From Spirochaetales bacterium (GTDB lineage: Bacteria > Spirochaetota > Spirochaetia > JABEVK01), in assembly GCA_947478845.1 (NCBI GenBank), contig CANJXC010000005.1, positions 1-64,000 of the forward strand: a stretch of DNA of 64,000 bases. Direction: 5' to 3'. The stretch's first letter is position 1. Each line of letters opens with the position of its first letter. Of the stretch, positions 52,774 through 59,996 are shown piece by piece. Both the position numbers and the translations under genes were made by a program. The notes beneath the pieces are model-generated. The model ran no database searches. It saw nothing but the letters and a program-made list of their open reading frames with translations, and had not been told where the DNA came from.

Positions 52774-53273
52774 GGTTGTTCGCCCCCCGCCTTCAGCTTG
52801 CCCAGAATCTCAGGAAGTTTTTCGGGAACCAATTTGCCGAAAACCGTGCCGCACACCGCCACCGGGGCTAACCCGCAGCAACCCACGCAACGTACCGACT
52901 CGATGCTGAACTCGCCATCCTCGGTTACTTGGTTGACCCCGATGCCGAGCATGTTCTCAAGTTCCTGAAGCAGGTCTTCGCCGCCCTTGAGGTAGCAGGC
53001 CGTTCCCATGCAGACCTGAATGTTGTTCCGTCCGGGTTTGGTGAGCTTGAAATAGTGGTAGAAGGTTACAACGCCATAGATCTTGGCCAAGGGAAGGTTG
53101 ATTTCCCTCGACAACTTGAGGATGGCGGCGCGAGGGAGATAGCCAAACTGCTGCTGAAGCTGATGCAGAATCATGATGAGGCTGCCCGGTTTGTCTTTCC
53201 AGTCCTTGATGAACTGTGTCAGATGGGGCGAGAACTCTGGCTCGGCAACCTTATCGAGAACGGATGCTGACAT
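52770..53273 (-). CDS. hndA: Hydrogenase NuoE-like subunit (HndA-like)
   Basis: This 167-residue NuoE-type [2Fe-2S] protein has ligands in V-C-M-G-T-A-C-Y-L-K-G-G near residue 92 and V-R-C-V-G-C-C-G-L-A-P near residue 132. It is the first gene of the operon hndA-hndB-hndC-hndD. The start has a strong AAGGAGG, five bases before the ATG, and a leader of about 30 bases, unlike most genes here. High expression is likely. Confidence 0.95.
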   Translation of the reverse strand: MSASVLDKVAEPEFSPHLTQFIKDWKDKPGSLIMILHQLQQQFGYLPRAAILKLSREINLPLAKIYGVVTFYHYFKLTKPGRNNIQVCMGTACYLKGGEDLLQELENMLGIGVNQVTEDGEFSIESVRCVGCCGLAPVAVCGTVFGKLVPEKLPEILGKLKAGGEQP

Positions 53274-53304
53274 GATGCCTCCTTGGTTATGCCCATTAAC
53301 TCTA

Positions 53305-53333
53305 GGTATAAACTTGCTTCAGGGGGTTGTCAA
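53305..53333 (-). promoter_or_regulatory. Strong promoter of the hydrogenase operon
   Basis: On the complement, a consensus TTGACA (53328-53333), 17 bp, TATACC (53305-53310). Just upstream at 53338-53357 an imperfect inverted repeat ATTGCAC...GCACAAT sits at an activator-like position. It is not a clear Rex, FNR or CRP consensus. The remaining gap (53358-53432) is AT-rich with nothing else recognised. Confidence 0.65.
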
Positions 53334-53432
53334 GGTTATTGCACCATAAAGCACAATATTTTACTTTGGAGGTTAATAAATAGGACTTTGGCACTGAGGG
53401 AAAAGGACTTTTATGCTAATGGTCGTTCAGGT

Positions 53433-53438
53433 TAGACT
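53433..53438 (+). promoter_or_regulatory. -10 element of the DUF1707 gene
   Basis: TAGACT, six bases before the ATG at 53445. The -35 at 17 bp (TTTATG) is poor. Confidence 0.4.
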
Positions 53439-53444
53439 AGGCCA

Positions 53445-54080
53445 ATGGACCAACCTGGCCCTATCGGCACCCGGTATGGCGTACCCGCCCTCAGGGAACA
53501 AATTGTCTCCCGGCTCACTCAGGCCTACGGAGAAAATATGCTCGACCAGCGTGAGTTTGAACAGAGGCTGGAGCAAGCTCAGAGGGCCGAGACCATCGAA
53601 GAGTTGCACCGAATCGTGGCCGATTTCGGGGGCGAGTTCCGCCCAGAGGCAGGAGTACAGCCCAGATCACCAGAACCCAAGCGGGTGACGACCGTCCTAT
53701 CGAACCACCAGCACGAGCTTGAGCCGTTTCACGAGCGCAACTACCAGAGTTTGACGATTTTGGGCAATACGACCCTCGATCTTCGAAGACTGCGGGGTTC
53801 GGGTGCCACAGTTGTGGTAACCTTATCGGGGTTCTTGTCGGAGAGTCGCTTGAGAGTGCCGCTAGGTACAAAAGTCCTTCGCGAAAATCACTTGGTCCTC
53901 GGCGAACTGAGGATCAAACTCGCCGGGCAACCAGGAACGCTGATTCGACTTTTCAAGAAACTCGTCAGCAGCGGCGAAAGGTCCCCGGAGTCACCCTTCC
54001 CGGCCGATGGCCCACCGCCCACCTTGATACTTCGAGGCACAATGGTAATGGGCAACATCCGAGTCAAGGAAGAGAACTGA
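53445..54080 (+). CDS. DUF1707/LiaF-like cell-envelope stress protein
   Basis: The 211-residue protein has an N-terminal DUF1707/SHOCT-like helical segment (residues 10-60; E-N-M-L-D-Q-R-E-F-E-Q-R-L). A beta-rich C-terminal domain follows (S-L-T-I-L-G-N-T-T-L-D-L-R-R and G-T-M-V-M-G-N-I-R-V near the end), resembling the cell-wall-active antibiotic response domain of LiaF. No membrane segment is obvious. The role in envelope stress is inferred. The last 17 bp overlap the convergent lipoprotein gene. Confidence 0.75.
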   Translation: MDQPGPIGTRYGVPALREQIVSRLTQAYGENMLDQREFEQRLEQAQRAETIEELHRIVADFGGEFRPEAGVQPRSPEPKRVTTVLSNHQHELEPFHERNYQSLTILGNTTLDLRRLRGSGATVVVTLSGFLSESRLRVPLGTKVLRENHLVLGELRIKLAGQPGTLIRLFKKLVSSGERSPESPFPADGPPPTLILRGTMVMGNIRVKEEN

Positions 54081-55023
54081 GGAAAGCCACCAGCACCGGG
54101 TTTACCAACTCGGGGTGGAGCTCGTGCAATAGGTGTCCCAGGTCAGGCAATACGACCAGCTGCGACTCCGGTAGCACGGCCTTCAGCTTCTTCGCCGTTG
54201 CCAGTGGCACAATTTCGTCCCTTTCTCCCCACAGAAGCAGGGTCGTCATGGTCAGTTTTTTCGGGTCTAGCGGTGCGGCCCCAGGCGAAGAACTCCACGC
54301 CAGCAGAGCGTCCGCCTCACGGGGTCCCTGAAAAGCGGTGGTGTAACCATCCACCATTTCCTCGGGAATAACTTCTCCCTTGACTGCAAACCCATCGAGT
54401 AGACCCTTAACCGCATCCCAGTCACGAAGCTGGCCATCGAGAAAAGGCCCGAGAAGCCCGGCGAAAAACGGGGCTCCGGCGCCGGGCTTACCATCGGTAG
54501 GAACGGCGCCCGAGATCAGCACTAAAGCACGCGTGCGCTCGGGGTGGGCCTGAGCACTGAGCGAGGCGTAGAGGCCACCCATCGAGTGCCCGAGCAATAC
54601 AATTTTGCCCGTCCACCCTAAAGCGTCGGCCACATCCCACTCCAATTCGCCGCGATTGATGCCCTTCCCGAGCCTGTCGATGTTGTGATCGGAGAAACCA
54701 AAGGGCGGAACATCCGCGGCCGCCACTTCCCAGCCCGCCGCCAACAGCGCCGGAACCACGAAACGGAAGCTGAACGTTGAGGAACCAAATCCATGCATGA
54801 GTAAGATTTGTCCTTTTGAGGCACCCAACGACGCATCCGATTTCCAGTGCCGGTAGTGGACCGAAAGCCCTTGCGACTGGACGAAAGCACTTTCGGGAAA
54901 CGGTTGGTTTCGGTCAACTGAGTTGCTGAGGGCCCCGGCCCGCAACACGCCGGGTTTAAGGGTGGTAGCGCAACCGGCCAAAATAAGGGCAACGACACAG
55001 GCAACAGCGGAATGAAGTTTCAT
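54064..55023 (-). CDS. Alpha/beta-hydrolase lipoprotein
   Basis: The 319-residue product has a lipoprotein signal (hydrophobic run, then L-I-L-A-G-C, Cys18). The hydrolase fold shows H-G-F-G near residue 76, the nucleophile elbow G-H-S-M-G-G near residue 145, Asp in W-G-E-R-D-E near 270 and His in D-L-G-H-L near 297. It is probably an outer-membrane-anchored esterase or lipase; the substrate is unknown. TTGCTG-16-TATCTT lies upstream with six bases to the ATG. Confidence 0.88.
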   Translation of the reverse strand: MKLHSAVACVVALILAGCATTLKPGVLRAGALSNSVDRNQPFPESAFVQSQGLSVHYRHWKSDASLGASKGQILLMHGFGSSTFSFRFVVPALLAAGWEVAAADVPPFGFSDHNIDRLGKGINRGELEWDVADALGWTGKIVLLGHSMGGLYASLSAQAHPERTRALVLISGAVPTDGKPGAGAPFFAGLLGPFLDGQLRDWDAVKGLLDGFAVKGEVIPEEMVDGYTTAFQGPREADALLAWSSSPGAAPLDPKKLTMTTLLLWGERDEIVPLATAKKLKAVLPESQLVVLPDLGHLLHELHPELVNPVLVAFLSSLP

Positions 55024-55029
55024 CTGACA

Positions 55030-55057
55030 AAGATACTGCCAACCTTAAGTTCAGCAA
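55030..55057 (-). promoter_or_regulatory. Promoter of the hydrolase lipoprotein gene
   Basis: On the complement, TTGCTG (55052-55057), 16 bp, TATCTT (55030-55035), six bases to the ATG at 55023. Its -35 touches the hairpin array. Confidence 0.5.
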
Positions 55058-55103
55058 ACGCCCAACGGGCGTAACGCCCGTTGGGCGTTTCGCCCTTGGG
55101 GCG
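55056..55103. repeat. Array of three GGGCG hairpins after prfC
   Basis: A 35-bp perfect palindrome (55056-55090, arms of 17 around one base) is itself two small hairpins CGCCC-aac-GGGCG and CGCCC-gtt-GGGCG. A third, CGCCC-ttg-GGGCG, follows at 55091-55103. It lies between the prfC stop and the next promoter, so it may terminate prfC transcription; there is no T-tract of note. Confidence 0.65.
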
Positions 55104-55112
55104 TTTTGCCCT

Positions 55113-56714
55113 TTAGGCCCGCGACTCCACCATTTCGCTCGTGGGATAAAACTTGACCGCCGGATTGTCGGTTTTGAAGCGCTGAAGCAGCCAGGGATTC
55201 TCCGCCATAAAAATATGCGTGCCTCGAACGTCGATGAGAATCTTGTGGCTGTAGCGGTCGAGGAAGGCTTCCAGTGCCCGGGCATCGCTACTGGTGATCC
55301 AGTTGCACAGGGTGAACTCGATGGGTTCGTAACGACAGGCGGCACCGTATTCGTGGACCAGGCGGTACTGAAGAACTTCCAGTTGGAGCTGGCCCACCAC
55401 GCCGAGTACGCGAACATTCTGGTTGTGCGGTTTGGTGAACACTTGAACCACACCTTCCTCGGCCAACTGGTCGAGACCCTTGTGGAACTGCTTGCTCTTC
55501 ATCGGGTCGGCGTTCAGGATGGTGCGGAAAATCTGCGGAGCGAAACTAGGAATGCCCTGAAAATGCAGCTCTTCGCCTTCGGTCATCGTGTCGCCAATCT
55601 TGAAGGTACCGGTATCATGAAGGCCTATAATGTCGCCTGGCCAGGCCTCGTCGATGATGTCGCGGTTTTGGGCCATGAAGGCCGTGGGGTTGGCTGCGCG
55701 AATGGTCTTACCCGAGCGCACGTGAAGGTACTGTTTATTGCGCTCGAACTTACCGCTGCAGATGCGCAGAAAGGCCACCCGGTCGCGGTGTTTCGGGTCG
55801 AGGTTGGCGTGAATCTTGAAGATAAACCCGGTGAACTTGGCTTCCGCAGGCTCCACCGTGCGTTCGTCGGCTTTTTTGGCCTGAGGGTACGGTGCGAACC
55901 TCACTAGGTTGTCGAGAAGCTCCCTGACTCCGAAATTATTGAGGGCGGAGCCAAAAAACACTGGCGTCACGAGGCCCTCCATGTATTCCTGGAGGTCGAA
56001 AGGCGGGTAGATGCTGGTCACCAGAGCCATGTCTTCCCGAAGTTTCCTGGCGAGGTACTCGCCCACTTCCTGTTCGAGGCGGGGGTCCTCGACGCCACTG
56101 ATGGCCACAATATCGGTGGGTAGCTCCACCTGGCCAGCGCGAAAAAGGTACAGCTGATTTTCGAGCAGGTTGTACACGCCCTTGAAACTTTGGCCTTGTC
56201 CGATAGGCCAAGTGACGGGCCGCACCTGCAATGCGAGTTCTTTTTCCACCTCGTCAAGAAGCTCAATGGGGTCTTTGCCTTCGCGGTCGAGCTTGTTCAT
56301 AAAGGTCATAATGGGAGTCGAGCGCATACGGCACACCTCGCAGAGCTTGCGGGTTCGCTCCTCGACTCCTTTTACCGCATCAATGAGAATGAGCGCCGAA
56401 TCGACGGCAGAAAGACCTCGGTAGGTATCCTCAGAAAAATCAGCATGGCCGGGAGTGTCGAGAATGTTGATTTTTCGGCCACCGTAGTCGAAGCCCATGA
56501 CCGAGCTCGAGATAGAAATGCCACGCTCTTTTTCCATTTCCATGAAATCGCTGACGGCAGCGCGGCTGTTTTTGTTGCTTTTGACGGCACCAGCGATGTG
56601 AATGGCTCCACCAAACAACAACAACTTTTCTGTGGTGGTGGTTTTGCCAGCATCGGGGTGGGAAATGATGGCAAAGGTCAGACGTCGCTGGATTTCCGGA
56701 AGGGTCTCGGGCAT
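55113..56714 (-). CDS. prfC: Peptide chain release factor 3
   Basis: This 533-residue translational GTPase has G1 S-H-P-D-A-G-K-T-T near residue 18, G3 D-T-P-G-H-A-D near 87 and G4 N-K-L-D near 141. The RF3-specific C terminus includes F-H-K-G-L-D-Q-L-A-E-E-G near 402. It recycles RF1/RF2 from the ribosome after termination. TAAAGT (56724-56729, complement) lies nine bases before the ATG. Length is normal. Confidence 0.97.
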   Translation of the reverse strand: MPETLPEIQRRLTFAIISHPDAGKTTTTEKLLLFGGAIHIAGAVKSNKNSRAAVSDFMEMEKERGISISSSVMGFDYGGRKINILDTPGHADFSEDTYRGLSAVDSALILIDAVKGVEERTRKLCEVCRMRSTPIMTFMNKLDREGKDPIELLDEVEKELALQVRPVTWPIGQGQSFKGVYNLLENQLYLFRAGQVELPTDIVAISGVEDPRLEQEVGEYLARKLREDMALVTSIYPPFDLQEYMEGLVTPVFFGSALNNFGVRELLDNLVRFAPYPQAKKADERTVEPAEAKFTGFIFKIHANLDPKHRDRVAFLRICSGKFERNKQYLHVRSGKTIRAANPTAFMAQNRDIIDEAWPGDIIGLHDTGTFKIGDTMTEGEELHFQGIPSFAPQIFRTILNADPMKSKQFHKGLDQLAEEGVVQVFTKPHNQNVRVLGVVGQLQLEVLQYRLVHEYGAACRYEPIEFTLCNWITSSDARALEAFLDRYSHKILIDVRGTHIFMAENPWLLQRFKTDNPAVKFYPTSEMVESRA

Positions 56715-56757
56715 GGGGGGGTCACTTTAGCATGGCCCTCGGGGTTCAGTCGACTGG

Positions 56758-57102
56758 CTAGGAGCCGGTGTAGGCCCAATCAGAAATGGCACGCATTACC
56801 GGCTGGAGCGCCAGTCCTCGGTCGGTCAGACTGTAGCTCACCCGCACAGGTGGACCGTGCGTCACCTTGCGTTCGACCAGTCCCGCATCTTCGAGTTCTT
56901 TCATGCGCACCGAAAGCACCCGCGCGCTCAAGTTAGGCAGAGCGCGCTCCAAATCGCAGAAATGCTTTTCCCCTTCGAGCAGGTTGCGTACCAAAAGCCC
57001 CATCCACTTGCGCGAAAGGAACTCGAAAGCAGATTCAACCCGGTTGCACAGCGGAGTCTCGGCCGTCGGTATTGCGACCACAGTGGCCGTTGCTGTTTCC
57101 AT
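56758..57102 (-). CDS. HxlR-family transcriptional regulator
   Basis: The 114-residue winged-helix protein has the single early cysteine (P-L-C, residue 19) and the HxlR pattern K-W-M-G-L-L-V-R-N-L-L-E-G ... L-S-A-R-V-L-S-V-R-M-K-E-L-E-D-A-G-L-V-E-R near residues 30-80. Members often sense electrophiles or aldehydes. It diverges from the LUD-domain gene; an inverted repeat between them is a likely operator. Promoter TTGCCT-17-TATCCT, six bases to the ATG. Confidence 0.92.
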   Translation of the reverse strand: METATATVVAIPTAETPLCNRVESAFEFLSRKWMGLLVRNLLEGEKHFCDLERALPNLSARVLSVRMKELEDAGLVERKVTHGPPVRVSYSLTDRGLALQPVMRAISDWAYTGS

Positions 57103-57108
57103 GAGGAA

Positions 57109-57137
57109 AGGATACCACAGGACTTGACCCGAGGCAA
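57109..57137 (-). promoter_or_regulatory. Promoter of the hxlR-type gene
   Basis: On the complement, TTGCCT (57132-57137), 17 bp, TATCCT (57109-57114), six bases to the ATG at 57102. Confidence 0.6.
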
Positions 57138-57144
57138 GAAGTTC

Positions 57145-57169
57145 AGTAGGTTACTATTAGTTACCTACT
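57145..57169. promoter_or_regulatory. Inverted repeat, candidate HxlR operator
   Basis: AGTAGGT (57145-57151) and ACCTACT (57163-57169) are perfect arms around 11 bp. The site lies between the divergent hxlR and LUD genes, eight bases from the hxlR -35, so it could control both directions (inference). Confidence 0.5.
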
Positions 57170-57202
57170 TATAGGGAAGTTTATTTGGTTTAGGGGAGTT
57201 TC

Positions 57203-57838
57203 ATGAGTTCGCATCTATCCACGTTCGATACCCTGGCTTCCGCAGAGAGCGTCCACCGCACGGTTGAGGCCCTGAAAGCCCACAACATTGAGGCTTTTTC
57301 GTTGAAGACTGCCGCCGAGGCCGTCAAAAAAGTCCTCGAACTTCTTCCCGCCGGCGCAGAAGTGCTCACGAACTCGTCCACCACCCTCGACCAGCTTGGA
57401 TTGACCAAAGAAATCAACGATAGCGGAAAGTTCGTCTCGCTCAAGAACAAGATGTACGCTATGGATCGCGCCACCGAGAGTCGTGCCATCGCCGCTCTGG
57501 TTTCGGCTCCCCAGATTGCTGTCGGTTCGGTGCACGCAGTGACAGAACAGGGATCCTTGTACATCGCTGCGATGTCAGGTTCCAACCTCCCCGGCTATGC
57601 CTTTGGCGCCGAAAAGGTGGTTTTCGTGGTCAGTACAAAGAAAATCACCCCAAACGCTGAGGAAGCCCTCAAGCGCCTGTGGGATCACGTTTTGCCGCAA
57701 GAATCGATTCGGGCCCGAAAAGCTTACGGCTTGCCGGACACCTTCCACTCGAACCCCAACACGGTGCTCAATATTAATGCCCAGCAAGCGCCGGGTCGGG
57801 TGTATGTGGTCTTTTTCAACGAAGACGCCGGGTTCTAG
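57203..57838 (+). CDS. LUD-domain (LutC/YkgG-like) protein
   Basis: This 211-residue protein has the LUD pattern: G-A-E-V-L-T-N-S-S-T-T-L near residue 50, the S-A-P-Q-I-A-V-G-S-V-H-A-V-T-E-Q-G-S-L near 100 and N-K-x-x region near 130 (F-G-A-E-K-V-V-F-V-V). LUD proteins are linked to lactate use, but this one stands alone without LutA/LutB; its role is unknown. AGGGGAG lies about five bases before the ATG, so it has a leader. Controlled perhaps by the divergent HxlR protein. Confidence 0.85.
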   Translation: MSSHLSTFDTLASAESVHRTVEALKAHNIEAFSLKTAAEAVKKVLELLPAGAEVLTNSSTTLDQLGLTKEINDSGKFVSLKNKMYAMDRATESRAIAALVSAPQIAVGSVHAVTEQGSLYIAAMSGSNLPGYAFGAEKVVFVVSTKKITPNAEEALKRLWDHVLPQESIRARKAYGLPDTFHSNPNTVLNINAQQAPGRVYVVFFNEDAGF

Positions 57839-57840
57839 GA

Positions 57841-58006
57841 AACCAGACTTTCCGAACAAAGCAGCCATTGATGGTTAACCGCGCCACCTTCGCTGGTTGG
57901 GCGTCGTCTGCTCCTTGCCGCGGTGCTCACGTGCACATCGCACGCTCCGCGCCGGGCTTCCTCACAGACTAGCCCAGCCACCGAATCTGTCGTGGAAAGG
58001 CCGGTT
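57841..58006. repeat. MITE-like 166-bp element, copy 1
   Basis: This 166-bp unit is repeated at 58025-58190 with a period of 184 bp. I count three mismatches by eye. Ends read AACCAGACTTTCC and GGAAAGGCCGGTT, imperfect inverted repeats. It begins two bases after the LUD stop. It contains no credible gene. Confidence 0.8.
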
Positions 58007-58024
58007 TCATTGGGCCAGCTGATA

Positions 58025-58190
58025 AACCGGACTTTCCGAACAAAGCAGCCATTGATGGTTAACCGCGCCACCTTCGCTGGTTGGGCGTCGTCTGCTCCTT
58101 GCCGCGGTGCTCACGTGCACATCGCACGCTCCGCGCCGGGCTTCCTCACAGACTAGCCCAGCCACCGCATCTGTCGTGGAAAGTCCGGTT
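58025..58190. repeat. MITE-like 166-bp element, copy 2, with 13-bp terminal inverted repeats
   Basis: The ends AACCGGACTTTCC and GGAAAGTCCGGTT are a perfect 13-bp inverted pair. Its last two bases are part of the arfB stop codon (TAA, 58191-58189 on the complement). An 18-bp spacer separates it from copy 1. Size and ends fit a non-autonomous transposable element or an intergenic structured repeat; no target-site duplication is clear. Confidence 0.8.
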
Positions 58191-58572
58191 ACTCGTCGGT
58201 GACACGCCGGTTTTGTTTGTGGGTGGAAGACACCTTTTTTGCTGTGAGACGACGTTCTTGGGACGCCCGAGTCGGCTTAGTTTTGCGTCTGGGCTTATCG
58301 CGGTGGAGGGCCTTAGCCAGTCTGTCGAGCATCCGCTCCACGGCCAATTCTCGATTCGTGAACTGGCTTCTTTCGTCTTGCACCACAACCATCATCCGCA
58401 CAGGTAATCGAGAATGCTCCTGCTCCGACAAGCCTGGCAGGTCAACTGTGTTGACGGCCAATTGGACCCTTGAAGATGTTTTGTTGACATGCTGACCGCC
58501 AGGCCCCGAAGCCCGTGAGAACATCAGCTCGCCATGCGCTTCCAGATAAGCCCGAATGACGACGGCGTCCAT
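58189..58572 (-). CDS. arfB: Alternative ribosome-rescue factor ArfB (YaeJ)
   Basis: This 127-residue protein has S-G-P-G-G-Q-H-V-N-K (GGQ motif near residues 25-27) and a basic C-terminal tail (R-R-K-T-K-P-T-R, K-K-V-S-S-T-H-K-Q-N-R-R) that enters the mRNA channel. It hydrolyses peptidyl-tRNA on stalled ribosomes. The size is close to E. coli ArfB. The stop codon is formed at the end of the MITE-like copy 2, so the insertion may have changed the last residues. Ten bp after the thioredoxin gene. Confidence 0.95.
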   Translation of the reverse strand: MDAVVIRAYLEAHGELMFSRASGPGGQHVNKTSSRVQLAVNTVDLPGLSEQEHSRLPVRMMVVVQDERSQFTNRELAVERMLDRLAKALHRDKPRRKTKPTRASQERRLTAKKVSSTHKQNRRVTDE

Positions 58573-58582
58573 AGTCCGGAGA

Positions 58583-58939
58583 CTATTCGACGGCCATCAC
58601 GTCCTTCATGGCCTTGAGAATCTGCGGCTTGGGAAGGGCGCCCATGCTCATGCGGGGGTCGCCACTCTTGGGAACAAACAACAGGCTAGGAATGCTCTGT
58701 ATTCCGAAGGCCTGCGAAAGTTCCTGCTCTTCGTCGGTGTTGATCTTATATACGTTAACCTTACCAGCATATTCTTCGCTGATCTGCTCCAATATGGGCG
58801 AAACCATCTTGCACGGACCGCACCAGTCAGCATAAAAGTCGACAATGCAGGGTAAGTCCCCTTCAAACTTCCAATCGGTATTGGCCTGAAAATCGAAAAC
58901 TTTCTTCTTGAACTCATCGGTTGTCAGTTTGGTGCTCAT
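58583..58939 (-). CDS. trxA: Thioredoxin
   Basis: This 118-residue thioredoxin has the W-C-G-P-C site at C40 and C43 and the cis-Pro in S-I-P-S near residue 81. It reduces protein disulfides in the cytoplasm. A leader with GGAAGGAAGG lies before the ATG. It is followed by arfB after 10 bp. Confidence 0.95.
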   Translation of the reverse strand: MSTKLTTDEFKKKVFDFQANTDWKFEGDLPCIVDFYADWCGPCKMVSPILEQISEEYAGKVNVYKINTDEEQELSQAFGIQSIPSLLFVPKSGDPRMSMGALPKPQILKAMKDVMAVE

Positions 58940-59001
58940 GTGGACCTTCCTTCCCAGCTATATCAGGCAGAATCTATATAGGTTACAAAAAGTCGGGAAG
59001 A

Positions 59002-59024
59002 AAGGCAAGCTCAGGACTTGCCTT
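59002..59024 (-). terminator. Terminator hairpin after the TlpA-like gene
   Basis: AAGGCAAG (59002-59009) and CTTGCCTT (59017-59024) form a perfect 8-bp stem with a 7-base loop. On the minus strand it is followed by T-rich sequence. It would end the cheW-tlpA transcript. Confidence 0.6.
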
Positions 59025-59115
59025 GGTGAAGCCGTTCGAGCCGTTCTGCCAACATGCGACTGAGAAAGAATCCGTAGTGAGGTTTCTCCTTGAGGCGACG
59101 GTCTCCTTGGGAGCA
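59011..59115 (-). other. Short coding-like open frame without a good start, possible gene remnant
   Basis: After an in-frame TAA (59116-59118) 34 sense codons run to TGA at 59011, including L-K-E-K-P-H-Y-G-F-F-L-S-R-M-L-A-E-R-L-E-R-L-H. The composition looks like a real C-terminal helix, but the only ATG gives 14 residues. It may be the tail of a decayed gene; its stop lies in the terminator loop. Confidence 0.25.
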
Positions 59116-59167
59116 TTATTCGCAAAAGGAACTGAGCAAGCCAACGGCGTTTGTTGAGCGCAAAGGT

Positions 59168-59983
59168 CTAATCTGCGTACCTATGAACCAAACCCTGCAG
59201 CCAAGACAAATCGACCGCACCAACTCTGCGTTCTACCAGGCGACCAGAGGGATCGAACACGAGCGTTGTCGGTACCACTGTCACGCTATAGGCCTTTTGC
59301 AGGGCACCTTCATCGAAGAGTTGTTTCCAAGTCATGCCATGGTTCTTGATGTAGGCCAACACGGCTGACTGTCCAATGGTCTCGGTGGCGGTTAAATCCA
59401 CGCTCCAAAGCGCCACTTTCGCTGGCAGGCGCTTGGCAAAGTCCTGCAGCTCAGGTAGTTCAGCCTTACAAGGTGGGCACCACGTGGCCCAGAAATTAAC
59501 CACCAGCACCTGGCCCCGCGCTTCGACGACGGCAGTTTTTGTGCCGTCTGAGGCGGGCAGAAGCATCTGGGCGGCCTCGGAGCCAGTTAACTGCACAGGA
59601 TTGGTCCAATAGGGTTCGGCAGCCAGCAGGACAAGAACGAAGGCGCTCGCAACACTAATCGGGGTCAGAAGCCGCCATCGAGCCACAGGATGAGCCTTGC
59701 GGGCCTGCCAAAGGCTCAAAGCGGCGATGGTGAGGCCCATCACCAGACCGCCGAGCACAGCCGCGAGGCCACCATTCATGTAGAGAAGGAGCAGGGGATT
59801 GTCAAACACCGTGTTCCATCGAATGAACAACGGGGTAATTTTCCAAAGGATCAAACCCGCCAATAAGGCAAAGCCGATCCGAAGGTCCCAAAACCTCCGG
59901 ACAAGCTTTTCCTTCACGAGGGCGAGAGTTGCGAGGCGGAACACAAAATAGCCGGCTAAAAAGTACAGCGGCGTTAAGGTCAT
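59168..59983 (-). CDS. Membrane-anchored TlpA/ResA-like thioredoxin
   Basis: The 271-residue protein has four hydrophobic segments (residues about 3-22, 37-55, 65-92, 105-122). A periplasmic thioredoxin domain follows with the W-C-P-P-C site at residues 168-172 and the cis-Pro in V-V-P-T-T near residue 240. The four-helix N-terminal part is unusual, as most TlpA-type proteins have one anchor. It probably reduces periplasmic disulfides. ATG at 59983 follows GGGGTGGGG; a GTG at 59992 is an alternative. It starts 13 bp after cheW. Confidence 0.85.
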   Translation of the reverse strand: MTLTPLYFLAGYFVFRLATLALVKEKLVRRFWDLRIGFALLAGLILWKITPLFIRWNTVFDNPLLLLYMNGGLAAVLGGLVMGLTIAALSLWQARKAHPVARWRLLTPISVASAFVLVLLAAEPYWTNPVQLTGSEAAQMLLPASDGTKTAVVEARGQVLVVNFWATWCPPCKAELPELQDFAKRLPAKVALWSVDLTATETIGQSAVLAYIKNHGMTWKQLFDEGALQKAYSVTVVPTTLVFDPSGRLVERRVGAVDLSWLQGLVHRYAD

Positions 59984-59996
59984 AGGCCCCACCCCG

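Noticed and set aside
57835-58156. Small open frames inside the MITE-like copies
   Set aside because: They exist on both strands, cross the repeat boundaries, and lack start signals or recognisable sequence.
57841-58190. CRISPR array or rRNA/tRNA fragment
   Set aside because: Only two long units with an 18-bp spacer and terminal inverted repeats; no short repeats with varied spacers, and no tRNA cloverleaf signature.
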